NCBI GenBank assembly: GCA_959347315.1
Contig: OY365817.1
Location: 3,827,337 to 3,891,336, forward strand
Length of the DNA: 64,000 nucleotides
Direction: 5' to 3'
Source: Bimastos eiseni
Taxonomy: Eukaryota; Annelida; Clitellata; Crassiclitellata; Lumbricidae
Part shown: positions 36,131 through 48,114 of the stretch, one piece after another
Layout of the letters: every line of letters begins with the position of its first letter
Position numbering within the stretch: position 1 is the first letter of the stretch
Made by a program: the position numbers and the translations under genes
The notes under the pieces: generated by a model
Database searches by the model: none
The model's input: the letters and a program-made list of their open reading frames with translations, nothing else
What the model was told of the DNA's origin: nothing

Positions 36131-36311
36131 TCTACGTTGCTGAATGTAATTTCTTACACTAAATCCCAGTTTTTACGTATGCAATGATCAATGAGCAAAT
36201 AAGCGAGATTAGATCTGAGGTCTGAATTGCACCATAAATATCTTCCACATTTTTTAACAGGTTGTGATGAAAACATTTTGACGTACACAATCGACATTCT
36301 TTTAAAAAACG

Positions 36312-36974
36312 ATGAAAATCAATGATAAGCATCTCTGCGCACTTGCGATCGGTTCCACCCAAGTAGACAAGCAGGGCTTCCTGCAAAAGCGTGGCGAACA
36401 GAACAAATCGTATCAGAAGCGCTGGTTCCTTCTCAAAGGAAACCTTCTCTTCTACTTTGAAAAACCTGGTGATCGTGAGCCAATCGGTCTCATCGTCCTA
36501 CAGAACTGCGTTGTTCAGCTATCAGAGAACGAAGATGCGTACGCCTTTGAACTCGACTTTGAGGGAATGAGCACAAGAACATACGTTCTGGCGGCTGAAA
36601 CGCAAGACGACATGGAAGACTGGATGCGGGCGGTGACTGCGGCAAGCTTCGACTTCATGAAGCTCAAGTTGACCGAATTGCAGCAACGACTCGACGACTT
36701 GAATGAGGAACAACGCAAGAGTGGTGGAACCAGAGAGGTTCCACTTACTCTACCATTGCCGATGAATCTACCGTTTCGTGGGATGGTGCATCCGGATTTG
36801 CTTGGTCTTGAAACAGTATTGTCTTCGGAAGGGCCTTGCGATCAGTCAACCGCCAACCGCTTGAATTGTGGTGGAGTTCGACGGACGCGAGGTTTTGAAG
36901 AGATGCACAATGATTTCGGAAGATATATCCAGGAAATGGCGAAAGGGGCCTTCTATGCGGCGGCAAGGGTTTAG
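36312..36974 (+). CDS. PHETA1: sesquipedalian/PHETA-type PH-domain endosomal adaptor, single coding exon
   Basis: 220 residues in one exon. Family knowledge: PHETA1/2 (Ses1/2, FAM109) sit on early and recycling endosomes, bind the OCRL/INPP5B phosphatases and aid endosome-to-Golgi recycling. Seen: a start MKINDKHL like the family's MKLNE, and a PH domain at about residues 19-118 (GFLQKRGEQNKSYQKRWFLL, LLFYFEKPGDREPIG, RTYVLAAETQDDMEDWM with the closing Trp). A helix follows (LKLTELQQRLDDLNEEQ), then a proline-containing linker. A C-terminal F&H motif, FEEMHNDFGRYI, keeps the Phe, His, Gly and Ile used by vertebrate PHETAs to bind OCRL. The ATG is the only in-frame start before the PH domain. 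Vertebrates have two paralogues; this resembles the ancestral form and I cannot assign it to one. Confidence 0.93.
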   Translation: MKINDKHLCALAIGSTQVDKQGFLQKRGEQNKSYQKRWFLLKGNLLFYFEKPGDREPIGLIVLQNCVVQLSENEDAYAFELDFEGMSTRTYVLAAETQDDMEDWMRAVTAASFDFMKLKLTELQQRLDDLNEEQRKSGGTREVPLTLPLPMNLPFRGMVHPDLLGLETVLSSEGPCDQSTANRLNCGGVRRTRGFEEMHNDFGRYIQEMAKGAFYAAARV

Positions 36975-37402
36975 TTTGTGCGATTGGAATTTACGGCTAA
37001 ATACGAAGACAAAATTCTTTCCTTAGTCGATGCCAGTTTGCAAGCAGGACGAACGCTAACGCAAATTGTCTCTATGCAGCTTTATCATAGTTTTAACTAT
37101 TCTGTGTTTTCTATGCTCTTTCAGATGTGATTTAAGCATTTGCAAGCTTACGTGTGATCGATATGTTCTACTATTTTAGTTGTCTCTTTTCAGGAATATT
37201 TGCTATTTATTTGTTAAAGAAAAAATCCTGTAGGTATTGTTTTTTTACAAGTGCATTCGAGACGTTCTAGTAGTGCTGACAATCGTCGAACTATTGCCAA
37301 GAGCTTTTTAAAACAACCGTTTATCATACACCGATGTGACTATAGAACCATCGTATACCTTCTTGTGTCAAAAGCATATCCAATTTCTTCCGCCAGTAAA
37401 CT

Positions 37403-37522
37403 TGTGTATCTATTGGAAGGACCATGGAATTGCACGGTTACCTTCCTTAGCTTTTGTAAGCCTGTGTATCTATAGGAAGGACCATGGAATTACATGGTTA
37501 CCTTCCTTAGCTTTTGTCCTTT
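37403..37522 (+). repeat. 60-bp tandem duplication in the PHETA 3' UTR
   Basis: Two adjacent copies share tgtgtatctat, ggaaggaccatggaatt and ggttaccttccttagctttt, with a 60-base period and about 5 differences. Confidence 0.9.
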
Positions 37523-38405
37523 CTATGTAATTTTGTAAGTTGCTCATGTTGTGTTTGGTGACTTTGTGCGTTCCAATTCCACTTCCAACAGAAGTATCAG
37601 TTATAGAAGAAAGAGAAGAGCCACTCCTTATTAGCTGGGCAGCCATGGATGTGAAATACTAGCAGCATTTTTCTTAGCCAAGGCATATGCATGGCCAGTC
37701 TTCTTCCTGTTGTCCCATCTTCTCACCGACAGCAGTGTACAGTCGCTGTACTCTGCGTGGATGAAATGCCTACAGATTATCCAGGAAGACTGCTTTGCAA
37801 AACTCTGGATGAACTATTTACGGTTTAAGCCACTCTGGCCAACTGTTAATTTGCACTTACAAAGCATCTTATTTGGTGTGTTCTCACATGCTTGTCTTTG
37901 GAAATATGTGTGAAAATTAACTTCCACTGACTTTGAAAGTCCAGTATCTTACTTTTGTTACATTTTTATGATGATGGAAAATGTCAGGCTCTCTTTCCTG
38001 TTGTTCATTTGCTTTGAAAGGATTCGTGGATGAACATAATTTACAAATACGCAATTAATAAGTATAATAATGATATTTAAAAGTGGTAACAATTACTGCT
38101 ACTACTTATGATAATAGGCAATACATGATACAGTATCAATAATAAGTAATAATGATCAAATGCTAATAAATAATTGTGACTATATAAAGTTAACAACAAT
38201 AAAATTAACAATATAATAAATAATGGTTATAATATTAATAGTAAATACATTGTAATAATGATAACTATTAAAATAATACCAGTTGCAATGATCTGTGTTG
38301 TTGCTAGACAATTGTTGTCAGTGAGCATATCTTGGTCACTTTTTGTATCAGTTATTGAAAAACAATAATAAGACTTCATATAAGAGTTGAACGTTTAATT
38401 TGTGC
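37523..38405 (+). other. remainder of the PHETA 3' UTR, ending in AT-rich simple sequence
   Basis: No conserved coding sequence. 38040-38280 is ata/aat-rich, and a sense AATAAA at 38406-38411 is a plausible cleavage signal about 1.4 kb after the stop. Confidence 0.4.
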
Positions 38406-38473
38406 AATAAATGTTGAACTGAAGATGGTCTTATTTATATAAATATTTATTTGCATGTATTATATAAATTTAG

Positions 38474-38609
38474 GATTGCAGATGCGTCGATTGCCTTAGG
38501 AGGTATAGTAAGCAGGGCAAAGAAGAACAGGTTGAATGGTTCACTCTGGTCTCTCAAGAAACGAAGCCAAATTGGAAAACTTTATGCTAAATTTGCTAAT
38601 ACGCAAAAA
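38474..38609 (+). CDS. unrecognised candidate exon
   Basis: A tataaatttag acceptor and an aaa/gtaagg donor bracket 136 bases open in one frame, reading ...ADASIALGGIVSRAKKNR... and ending ...KLYAKFANTQK. The peptide is basic and of normal complexity. No neighbouring exon was found and no family is recognised. It may be chance. Confidence 0.2.
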
Positions 38610-38828
38610 GTAAGGCAGTATCAATAAATATAGGCCTTTAATCATAATGTTACAAAGTATTTATATATTAGCGATTGCATCCTTTTACTCATGCATTATA
38701 TTTCTTTGAGGAGTCGCTCTCCCCACAAAATTCTTGTTGCTAATACTAGTACATCTTACAAGAGCAGTACAAGGCCGCACAAGGTGCCAATATAGAAGAG
38801 GAGCAAATTTCAGGATGGAATAGCTATA

Positions 38829-39918
38829 ATCTTATATATAAGAACAAGATTCTGTCTGTGTGTCCTTGGCAGTCGATGCATTTCCACAGTTTTAGAGCAA
38901 TTCACTCCAAACTTACATTTTTGGCTCGGGGAACACTTTACACAAGCAGTGCAGGGGCTCCGGAATCCCGTTCATCTCGTCCTCCCCTTCTCCCGGGGCA
39001 AAAACCTACTCCCGCACCGTCACACGCCCATAAAAGCAAAGTTTTCTTCGTACACGTAGCATAACAGCGTTTACCTGTGATCACCAGCTGTCTGCCTGCC
39101 CGCCTCTCTGCTTTGTATAGGCGTATAATAATACGTGGACAATGGAGTACCCTAATCTGACACTGTACACGCAACAGCAGAACTACCTCAACAGAGCTTC
39201 ACTCCCCGGATTCGACCTGCACCGGAAAGGAACGAGAGGATTGGCTATTGAGGACCTTATTTGGTATAGCGCGGGTGATTAAGCTGGTCTCTGACGTCCC
39301 TTTCGTGGGCGCTGAGAAATTTTCACGGATTTTACAATTTTACATTACATTACATTGCAAAGATTTTAGAAGAAATGGTCCATATACGGTGAAGTCAAGT
39401 TGGCACAATCGGTCTGTACTATGAATATTATATTTTCATCTAGATTCTGTGTGTGTGTCTGTCTCGCCGTTTACACTTTTACAGCTTCGCTCGGGGAACA
39501 CCTCGAACATCCAGTAGAGAGGTTGGTGGATTGTCGAGGAGGAGGATGAGGAAGTCGTAGGGAACGATTATGGAGTAGGGGAAAGGACAAGGGTGACTAT
39601 GAGAAGAGGGTGAGGAGTTTGAAAAGGAGGATGGGGTGGGAGGAGGAAGCGGTTAGGATAGGGTGAGAAGTAGAGGAAGAGGAGAAAGTTTGGAAAAGGT
39701 GAGTGAGAACAAAGAGTGAATAGAAATTAGAGAAGAGGAAGAAAGAGAAGAGGAATTACAGATGAGGAGGAGGGATTCCTGCAGAGTCCACTAGGGTCAG
39801 TCAGGAACGACAGGCTGCAGATGCTGCAAGAACAGGAATGCATCCCTACAACTTCGTCCTCAATCAAGGTGACCCCATAATCTTCTTCAGCTGGACGAAC
39901 GCCGGGTACCCCAGCTAG
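38829..39918 (+). mobile_element. Helitron-like non-autonomous element
   Basis: The left part has tatatataagaacaagattc and tctgtctgtgtgtccttgg. The right end reads acgaacgccgggtacccca and then gctagt, the 'gccgggta...ctagt' terminus typical of animal Helitrons (CTRR end, no target duplication). The interior has a second tctgtgtgtgtgtctgtctc with gctcggggaacacc repeated at 38924 and 39488, and a purine-rich tract at 39530-39770. No Rep/helicase coding region is visible. Confidence 0.5.
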
Positions 39919-41788
39919 TTATTCCATTAATTCATTCTTTCTTAAAAATTGTGGGAGCGGCAGATTAGGCCTTAATGCTAAGCACAGTTGTGGCTTGGTA
40001 CGCCGTATTATTCTTTATAGTGTACTTTGTAAGTGATTATGTAGAGTCGTTAAAACTGCCATAATGGCAAAATAATGAAACACATGGATAGCCAAACATG
40101 CAAGTTGACAAACAGAAAACAGATGGATAGGCAAACATACAGACCAACACGCATTTGGATTCTAAAGATTCACAGCATCTAACGCGCAAGAAACGCCAGT
40201 ATTCCACTTAATGGGATTTTACAAACAGATCTGCCACCTAGCGAATGCATGGAAAACATCATTCGCATCATTGGTCAACAACAATAACGCGAAAGAATCT
40301 CTTCGAGAGAACAGCGTCGTCAAGTAAACGAACGATTCAGTCGGCTAACATTCACCGTCTCGTTTTGGAATCGAGTACTCGGTCGAGTAGCTTAGCGAGT
40401 ACTCGTTGATACCGGAAGTGCTTAACATAAGCTGCCTTCAACTTTTGACTATAGATAGCCTAAGGCTCTGGCGCACCAATAAAGTTAAAACTCCGATGTA
40501 ACACCTAACAAGCTATTGATCAGCCAAAACAATAGAAAATGTTTAGTTTTTTACACACAAAAATAAGATATAGGCTACAGAGAGCCGTTTGTAACCGGAA
40601 ATTGCAATTTTTCGATCGGAAGTGGAAGCATGCTAGTAGGCCTACTCAATTACAAAAAAAACTACTCGAGTAACTTAACTAACTTTTGGAGTCAATTACT
40701 GCGAGAACTCGGGTACTCACAGCAGCCCTGCTGGCTAAACAGATACAAGCAGCTGGCACGGGAAAGAGCAGTTTTTACTATGCATTACTATGCTATGCAT
40801 TGAGCATGATAAAATTGTAATGTGGCTATTCAGGCAGCTTATTTTAGGCCTATTAGTCAATTGATCATTGCAAACAGTGAAAGTCTGAATTATTTTGTTT
40901 AGCGGCCGTCCATATAGATGATATCACGCACCCATTGAGAGAGAAATCGGAAATTTGTGACGATGTGTGACGAGGGAGTTGAGAAAATTTTACATCGGCA
41001 AAGAGTTCCTCGTGTTGCAATGCAATGTAAATATTGCGGATTGTAAAATGTTCAAAAAGACTAAAACAGAGAGTTATGGTCAGGGAGAACAATTCATCAC
41101 CCTGTGACGGTCCGATCAAACCATGTCCGCAATATCCACGTTGCCTTGTCCGTTCAGGTGCCAGGCCAGAATCCGGGGAGGTCTATCTCTTAGCAACTGT
41201 TATCAGTTATGACGGTGGTCGTGTGGTGGCGCAGGAGCATAATAATTATTGTATAATTATCGTGGCTGTGAATTTTGAAAATCCCTCGATGACCGCGAAA
41301 GATTTACATCCCTACATATTATATATCATAAAAGTTAAAGTAAAATATGCGCTTTCGGGATGCTCCTTTATCTGATAGATGGTGCAATTGTTCCATTTCC
41401 TTAAGAGATTCTTGATTACATAATTATAATTGATGATGTAAAGTTGCAGGATTGGAACTCGTCAAGGAAGACTCGATCGAGTGGTTAAACGATATTTAAT
41501 TTTTTGCATTGTTGTCATTTCTTCTCAATTTCTCAGTTATGTCAGTACAAAATTTCATACATTGCATTGTCATGCATGCCTGAAATGTGTGAAAAATGTC
41601 AGTTCTGTAGCTCCACGGGAACATACCGTAAAAGGAGTTGAAAGAACTCCGACGATCCAACGATACAACGATCCGTCCATGACAAATTTTGGGCTAGCAT
41701 GCTAAGTTAAATAAAAGGGGATATAAAAGGGAATGGTTTAAGAAACAAACGTCATCATAGGGTCGGAGTCTTCAGAAACAAAATGTCG
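39919..41788. other. stretch without a supportable gene
   Basis: AT-rich intergenic DNA. 40370-40735 has hAT-like subrepeats (gagtactcg) and an end ctcacagcagccctg. A 113-codon frame at 41034-41375 on the + strand matches nothing I know and has no splice or codon evidence. Confidence 0.35.
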
Positions 41789-42193
41789 TCATAGGGATGG
41801 AGCCTCCTGTTGATGCTCCTGTCCCGGCGTAGCATCGTTCAATCCCTCCTGCGGCCGATCGTCGTCACCCCCACCACCCTCCTGCCCTTCTCCCTCAGCG
41901 GGGGGTACCGTCGTGTAGACCGATGCAAACGAAGAGACTATATGCATCTGGAGTCGTTGTTTGACGCTTGTTGGCAGTGCCATTCGTCCGATCCTTTCAA
42001 GGATCTGTTCTTGGTCGTCGGCCGTCGTCGTCCCTTCGTCCCTCTGCTGATGCTGCCTGGTCGCTCTATCAGCCTCCTCTAGGGCCCGTCGTCGGTTGGC
42101 GTGTGCCTTTGCCTCTGACTCCAGCTCCAACTGACGCTTCGCACTCTCCTTCTTCAGACGACTCTGCTCTGATTGGATGCGATCGAGACGATC
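41789..42193 (-). CDS. terminal exon of an unrecognised coiled-coil protein
   Basis: On the minus strand, after the acceptor gtgaccaatag, 134 codons run to a TGA. Residues 1-60 are a charged helix with heptad-like spacing (DRLDRIQSEQSRLKKES, then RRRALEEADRATRQHQQ). Next comes ERIGRMALPTSVKQRLQMH and a disordered Gly/Asp/Gln-rich tail. Composition and a clean phase-0 acceptor support real coding. It may join the exon upstream at 42932 if that exon uses an internal donor. Function unknown. Confidence 0.55.
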   Translation of the reverse strand, partial: DRLDRIQSEQSRLKKESAKRQLELESEAKAHANRRRALEEADRATRQHQQRDEGTTTADDQEQILERIGRMALPTSVKQRLQMHIVSSFASVYTTVPPAEGEGQEGGGGDDDRPQEGLNDATPGQEHQQEAPSL

Positions 42194-42208
42194 CTATTGG
42201 TCACAAAT

Positions 42209-42320
42209 TTATTTATTTATTTATATATTCAGAAATTTGATATAGCCCTTCTTACAACATCTTTTTGCTCAGAAGTGCACCCACACGCCTTGACGGCGCA
42301 ATTGCAGTTGTACTGCAGAC
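42209..42320. repeat. dispersed repeat family Y, copy 1
   Basis: tttttgctcagaagtgcac, then cacacgcc and gacggcgcaatt, are shared with 51225-51285. Both copies are preceded by aaattt-ata-gccc sequence, suggesting a transposon 3' end in reverse orientation. Confidence 0.65.
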
Positions 42321-42375
42321 AATTTAATTGTGCGCGAAGGACTTACTCAAGGTCACTACACAAATGACGTCATCC

Positions 42376-42480
42376 TATCTTTATTATTACTACTATTATT
42401 ATTACTATTACCATCATCATCACCATAGCCATAACCAACATGACCACCATCACCCTCACGATCACCACCATCACGTTATC
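42376..42480. repeat. (att)n/(cac cat)n microsatellite
   Basis: ttattattactactattatt runs into catcatcatcaccat-type repeats. The His/Tyr-rich open frame here is a repeat artefact. Confidence 0.85.
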
Positions 42481-42554
42481 ATTATTTCACCAGAAGTAAT
42501 TCTAAACCCTCAGGATCTTAAAACCGTGTTTTGAAAAATAATAATAATTTTATT

Positions 42555-42932
42555 TTAATCCGAGGTAGTTCCTGTCTTTCGTATGATAGAGAGACTGCGT
42601 TCCAGTGTCTTATGATCCATTACTCTAAGGACCCCACTGAGCTCTATATCAAGTAGTGAGGTGTTCTTTCTTAGTACCTGTACTCTGTCCCGTTGTCTTT
42701 TGAGTTCTGCATCGTTCATTCGAGACGTGAATTGTTGGCTGCGTATAGCGTTGAGACACTGTCTCTCCAATTCCTTATGAACGACGAAAACCTTTCGATT
42801 GCGTTTGCCCTGAACGGAGTTTCGCATCGACTCAAAGCGAGCCATGTACGTCTGGGCATCGCTCATCCCAACGCCACCATCGTAGGAAGAGGAATATTGA
42901 TGCATGGCGGCAGCGGAGGCTGCGGCGGTTTG
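42555..42932 (-). CDS. exon of an unrecognised charged, helical protein
   Basis: On the minus strand, after a ttatatacag acceptor, 125 codons run to TAA at 42555. The frame starts with a Gln/Ala run (QTAAASAAA), then MHQYSSSYDGGVGMSD, and a basic helical region KRNRKVFVVHKELERQ, then MNDAELKRQRDRVQ, then SLLDIELSGVLRVMDH. AATAAA follows the stop immediately (42554-42549), so this may be a last exon with a very short 3' UTR. Alternatively an internal donor (CAG/GTACTA after DRVQ) would join it in phase to the coiled coil at 42193. Upstream exons were not found before the N gap. Confidence 0.5.
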   Translation of the reverse strand, partial: QTAAASAAAMHQYSSSYDGGVGMSDAQTYMARFESMRNSVQGKRNRKVFVVHKELERQCLNAIRSQQFTSRMNDAELKRQRDRVQVLRKNTSLLDIELSGVLRVMDHKTLERSLSIIRKTGTTSD

Positions 42933-43800
42933 CTGTATATAAATCGAAGTTTACATGGAGGGGTTTATAAGATAACAACAGTAGCAATAACAATAAGGCA
43001 ATTGGTATTACTACTAATATTATTGTTATTGTTATTATTGTTACAATTGCTAGTATCTATAAATACAATACATATACAATAGAAAAGTATGTAACTATAT
43101 GTTTCACAAAAATGTTTGATCGACTCGACCGATTGCTCCCAACTTTTGCGCGAATAGGCAACATTTTATCAGCCGACAAAAAACAGAGGGGATGGCGATC
43201 CAGAAACGCTAACCCCTTTCCATGATACCCCTACAAGAAGGCATTTACAATGAGTGCAAATACTTGCCAAAGTTGCCAGTCATTTGCACACAACATTGTA
43301 AGTGCCTCCTTACAGGGGCATCAATACCCTCTGAGTGATGGAGGCAAACCTCCGGTCTCCAGTGTTAGGAAGGCAAGATATTGCCCCCCTAAGACTAACA
43401 AATTATCCCCCTACCTGAAATTGGAGGCATTTGCCTCTGGACTCCCCCCTCCCCTATGAGGACGCCCTACCCTCCATATAGCATGGGGAAGCAATATTCA
43501 ACACATTAATATTTAAGAATTGTAAGGATTAACCGGGCAAATCTGACTAATCAGTTAGTTATAACTACCATACAATCACTATTATTACTACTAGTACTAT
43601 TACTAATATAACTACCGCTTTAGAAAGGTCTCAATTACGACTACGACTACAATATGTAGGCCTATAGTATACTTTGTACCTTGTTGTAAACTGTATGTCG
43701 TGTAAACCTTTCTCTTTTACATGTAAATAGGGTTAAACCACAGAACAGCATTCGCTGAACGCACAGCACTAAACCGTAGCACACTTATGATTGGGACTCA

Positions 43801-44000
43801 NNNNNNNNNNNNNNNNNNNNNNNNNNNNNNNNNNNNNNNNNNNNNNNNNNNNNNNNNNNNNNNNNNNNNNNNNNNNNNNNNNNNNNNNNNNNNNNNNNNN
43901 NNNNNNNNNNNNNNNNNNNNNNNNNNNNNNNNNNNNNNNNNNNNNNNNNNNNNNNNNNNNNNNNNNNNNNNNNNNNNNNNNNNNNNNNNNNNNNNNNNNN
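43801..44000. other. assembly gap (200 N)
   Basis: Exactly 200 unknown bases. The round number suggests a placeholder rather than a measured length, so the distance and linkage across it are uncertain. Confidence 1.
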
Positions 44001-44184
44001 CGGTGCCATTAACCACAGGCCGCTCAAAACTCGCATTGAATCCTCTATATACAGTGGCTCTCAAGCGAGATTTGGATATCTAATTACATCGTTGTATATA
44101 ATCTGTTAACGTCAATTGATCAAATGTTTGTCTCAATTTGTAGCAGTCAGCTGCTGCCTATCGACGTTCCAAAGACGACTAGCA

Positions 44185-44440
44185 CTGCTCCCTCCAGTCT
44201 TCAGGCTTGGGACTGGCGATACGAGAGTACGTGCGGTGGAGGAGTTGGCAGTTGTTATTAAATCAAGTATTGTTTAGCCTGGGAAGCAATATAAAGGCGT
44301 CTGTAAGATAATATAAGCTGTAGTAGTTTTAGTTAAACTGCACTATGTAATGACGGAGATTAGAGTCGCCCTCCTCTTTCATCTATGCTTGAGACTGGTG
44401 CCACCAGAGTACGAGTTCATTCCGTCAACCTACCATCAGC
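44185..44440 (+). repeat. two partial copies of repeat family X
   Basis: ttcaggcttgggactggcg with acgagagtacg (44200-44235), and gtcgccctcctctttcat with gcttgagactggtgccacc and agagtacgag (44365-44420), match the family core seen at 53885 (+) and at 12455 and 54835 (-). Confidence 0.6.
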
Positions 44441-44889
44441 GAGCTGTTTCCATTCTTCTGGATTGACATCGTCACCGTTCCACTTGACTGAGCGTGAAAC
44501 AACTGCTCCATCATCCGCAACCATCGCGAGTACTTCCGTAGATACGGTAGACTGCATCCGTAACTATCCTTGTCGAATGCTGAACGCTAGCACCAGCGAT
44601 CATCCGTGACGACCGCTGATGCTTCAATGATTGCAAAGGCATGACGACGAACGAAGCCAGTCAACTGTGGAAAAACAGACACACCCACTGCAAACAAAGA
44701 ACGCCAAGACACACATGACTAAGTTTGTTTAATGATGCGTGGCAGTGTTTATTTGAACCTCATCATCAACGACACGCCTATCAGCATTACCTACGTCTTG
44801 AAATCAACGTATATGCATGTTCTTCCAAGTGAAAAGGCGCCTTTCTAGGAAACCGAGTCATAAGAGCAAATTCAATGCGAACATTAATC

Positions 44890-45015
44890 AATCAATCAAA
44901 ATTACTTGATATAGCGCCCTTACTAGTTTACTTAGCAACGCTCCCGACCCAACATCGGCAGAAAAGAACGGTCTTAAGGCTACTATGAAGTATAAAACGC
45001 ATCTGAGTAGGCCTA
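44890..45015 (-). mobile_element. LINE 3'-tail fragment, minus orientation
   Basis: tgatatagcgcccttac and gcatctgagtaggcctaaac are the reverse of the ggcgctatataaatt end class. Confidence 0.5.
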
Positions 45016-45169
45016 AACCATAACTGTAGGACGTTATGATAGTGGGAGCCCAAATATTTCTGGGGTCCTTCCGAACTTGTATGTTGAGACTCCGGTGGTC
45101 TTTAAGGTATATTGTGCAAAGCCAACGAATTTATACAGAGCAGTTTTGTGGGTGTTAATGAGCTGTTTA

Positions 45170-45340
45170 TGCATCTAGGACAATTACCCCCCGGACAATT
45201 ACATACATTCATGCATGCATGTATGTATGTCGTGTTGCCCGTATACTATTCGGGGGTTATTGTCCGGAGGTTATATGCATCGATGGTAATTGTCCGGGGG
45301 TAATTTGCACATGGGGTAATTGTCTGGGGGTAATTTTCCT
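45170..45340. repeat. palindromic repeat (ggacaattaccccc / gggggtaattgtcc)
   Basis: Two left-hand words ggacaattac at 45179-45202 face three right-hand words taattgtcnggggg at 45285-45333 across a small (catg/tgta) palindrome. It looks like a MITE with repeated ends. No protein. Confidence 0.6.
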
Positions 45341-45794
45341 GTTACCGCTAGTTATATGTACTTATTTAATTTCAGAGATAAGACGCAGTTACACGTTCAG
45401 GTCATGGCACCTTCTGGAAGCGAATCGCGATCCGCGCTCTCTTGTGATACAGCTCTTATTTATCCATACTGTTTTTCATCCTATACGATAAATGATATGT
45501 AGACATGTCTGACATGACATGTTGTTCGTACAGAGAATACAGAGACGCCCTGACCTGTGTGCGCATTAATCGTGGGTTCAACAATTCAACTTTCCAGTTA
45601 CAATATAGCGTACACCTTGGCCCAGGCTAGAAGTTTCACCATTGTGGGTCCCTCCACTTAGTCCCTTAGGGCCAACGTTTCTTCCATAATCCCTAATCTG
45701 TTCCGTAAGAATCTGAAAGCTTCTCTCTTCGTCAGTGAAGATACTGGTCTGGGTCGGGAGCACCTCTGACTTAAAGTGGTGTTGTGTAAATACT

Positions 45795-45945
45795 TGATTA
45801 CAATTACGATAATTGCATTTACAATTACGATTAATAATGCAATTAAAAAATTGCAATTATAATTACTATTAAAATTGCATCGACAATTGCATTTACAATT
45901 ATTATTACAATTGCAATTACAGTTGCATTTGCAATTAGAAATACT
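45795..45945. repeat. (acaattgcaatt)n short tandem repeat
   Basis: Imperfect tacaattacgat and ttgcaattac words, with self-complementary character. Confidence 0.75.
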
Positions 45946-45999
45946 AAACTTTGATGAACAAAGCAACCGGGAATTTGCGTAAGTGACGCTCCGTTGCAG

Positions 46000-46980
46000 A
46001 CGGGCAACCTTCAATTGGTCTTGAGAACCTTCCGTTACGCTCCGATGCACTTAAGAACTTAGAAGCCAGGCTACGCGTGACGACGTGTAGCGTTCCACTC
46101 GAACATGAACTTGGCGTTTCTAAGCTTCGTCTCCTGCTGATATATGCCTACGCATCACTGAAACCTTAGAACCATCTGTCACGCTCCATTGAGTTCATCG
46201 ATCTTCTGTAACCTTTGTCCTTCGCTATCGTAATGGCAAGTGTTGTTTATATAGCGCATGTTCAGAGAGCGTATTAGAGGACTTTATAACATATGAACAG
46301 GGTGGACTTGAACAGCTGTCAGTGACAGGAAAAGAAGGCCTTCTTACAACCAACAAATGATTGAACTCGATTAATCTCAAAAGGGGGAGGAATCCTTGTG
46401 CATGTAAATGGCAATACTATTCTCGACCCTATGCGTTGCATTTGAGGGACGCGTAGAATAATTGCTCAGACACTGGCGTGCAGAGCAGAGGAAGAGAGTT
46501 TGGTTCCCGAATTGAACCTTAAGGGTTGACTATAATCATTCCATTCGCTAGGCGTTGGCTAAAGCAGACTTTAACGTGTATGGGGCCTTACGCTTCAGAC
46601 AGTTAAATTCGACTGCTGTAATAACTTGGCGTCATCTGTTCATGAATACTGTACTTTTAAGTCGTTATCGTATTGTGGTTTTGCAGTTTTAAATTAAACG
46701 AAGCTATATTATATTTGATCACATGCAACTAGGTAGAAGCATGTTCATTGATTACAACCACGATTCAAAGTTTAAAGGAGATCAGAGTTGTCTCTGCTTC
46801 CTATCGAAGATGTTGAGAACATTGCGTTAACATTGCGTTAAGAAGAGTTCCTTTGTATGCCATTGAGAGAGATCTTCTTCAGCGAAGCTGAACCGAGATG
46901 TTTCTTTAGTTTATAAGGAGTGTGCTGTTGTTGTTGTTTGCGTTATCGTTTGTTCATTGGGCTGTCACAGCTGATGCATA
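46000..46980. other. stretch with nothing recognised
   Basis: I see no conserved coding region, tRNA box or terminal repeat here; only ordinary AT-rich sequence. Confidence 0.35.
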
Positions 46981-46984
46981 AAAT

Positions 46985-47125
46985 GTTGTCTTCTTTGTTG
47001 CCTCCATTGTTGTCTCTGCTGTTGTCTCTGATGCTGTTGTCTCTGATGCTGTTGTCTCTGATGCTTTTGTCTCTGATGTTGTCGCTGTTGTTGTCGCTGT
47101 TGCTGTCGCTGCTGTTGTCGAGCAT
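46985..47125. repeat. (gttgtctctgatgct)n repeat
   Basis: 15-base units tctctgatgctgttg pass into tcgctgttgttg units. The Leu-rich frame across it is an artefact of the repeat. Confidence 0.85.
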
Positions 47126-47149
47126 TTGTTAGCTACGTGTATTCTCAAG

Positions 47150-48110
47150 CAATAACAGTTTCGTCAGATGTTATTATTCACCCAAGAATGCACGTAACTA
47201 ACTCTGCCTCTGCAACCATCCATCCATCCATCCTTCCACTGCCAAATGGATGTCACCTATATATATTTACTTATGAGTTTTGATCTAACTCAAATTCATT
47301 TGTCCATCGACTACGTATTAAATATAACTCCTCAATATGCAGTTCAAAATCAATCGTCTCATCGTACACTCTTCACTATTTCAGCATATTTCAAGTTTTC
47401 GCGCCGCACAAGCTTCGTGCATACACATCTCAGCGCAGAAGGTGACCCTCTCGTGCAGTTAGAGACAATTCCACAATTCCACAGACAATGCGAGTCACGT
47501 ATACCCGTATGGGCATGTGGAGCCTTGGCTGTTGCCAATAGCTCACGTGGACTCCTCTGCATGCCTCCTTGCTTTGGGTCTGGTCGTTATAACCCGATAT
47601 TTCACTTTAAATTACCCCAGTTACCGCTTGCTCAATCGTCTTGGTTTACTGCATCCAGGGAATCATCAGGTCTCTGTCGAACCGATGGAAAGAGACCAAA
47701 ATGGTCTCAATTTGACCGCTGTTTCTGACTTAAGGCAGATAAAAGAAATGTATAAGTGACCGAAACTAAGCACTGTATGCCATCAACTTTAATTACGACT
47801 AGTGCCGCTGCAGATCTGGCAGCTGCTGGAAAAGATGCGAAAAACTCCGAACTACTTGAAACCCTTGACCCATCATTGACATTTATCTGGCCTTAATTCC
47901 TTATATGTGGAACACTGTCTGACACTGATTACCAGAATTCGAACTTTCATGATGCCGTTGTTCACCGCAGTAAAGCCTATGATTCGCCAGAATTGGATGA
48001 AACGTAACCTTTCCAGATGATTATTATTAACTGTTAACTAGTATTAACCACGTGGACAGTTAATATTGGTATTAACTGTCTACGGACAAGTTTTTATCTC
48101 CTCAGTAATC
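47150..48110. other. stretch without a supportable gene
   Basis: The longest frame (47246-47728, +, 160 codons) has no recognisable domain and a composition typical of chance frames. Confidence 0.3.
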
Positions 48111-48114
48111 AGAA

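Noticed and set aside
40373..40735. Complete hAT element
   Set aside because: A hAT-like right end (ctcacagcagccctg) and gagtactcg subrepeats are present, but I could not find a matching left end or target duplication.
47246..47728. 160-codon + strand frame as a gene
   Set aside because: No domain, no splice context and ordinary chance-like composition; length alone is not enough in 64 kb read in six frames.
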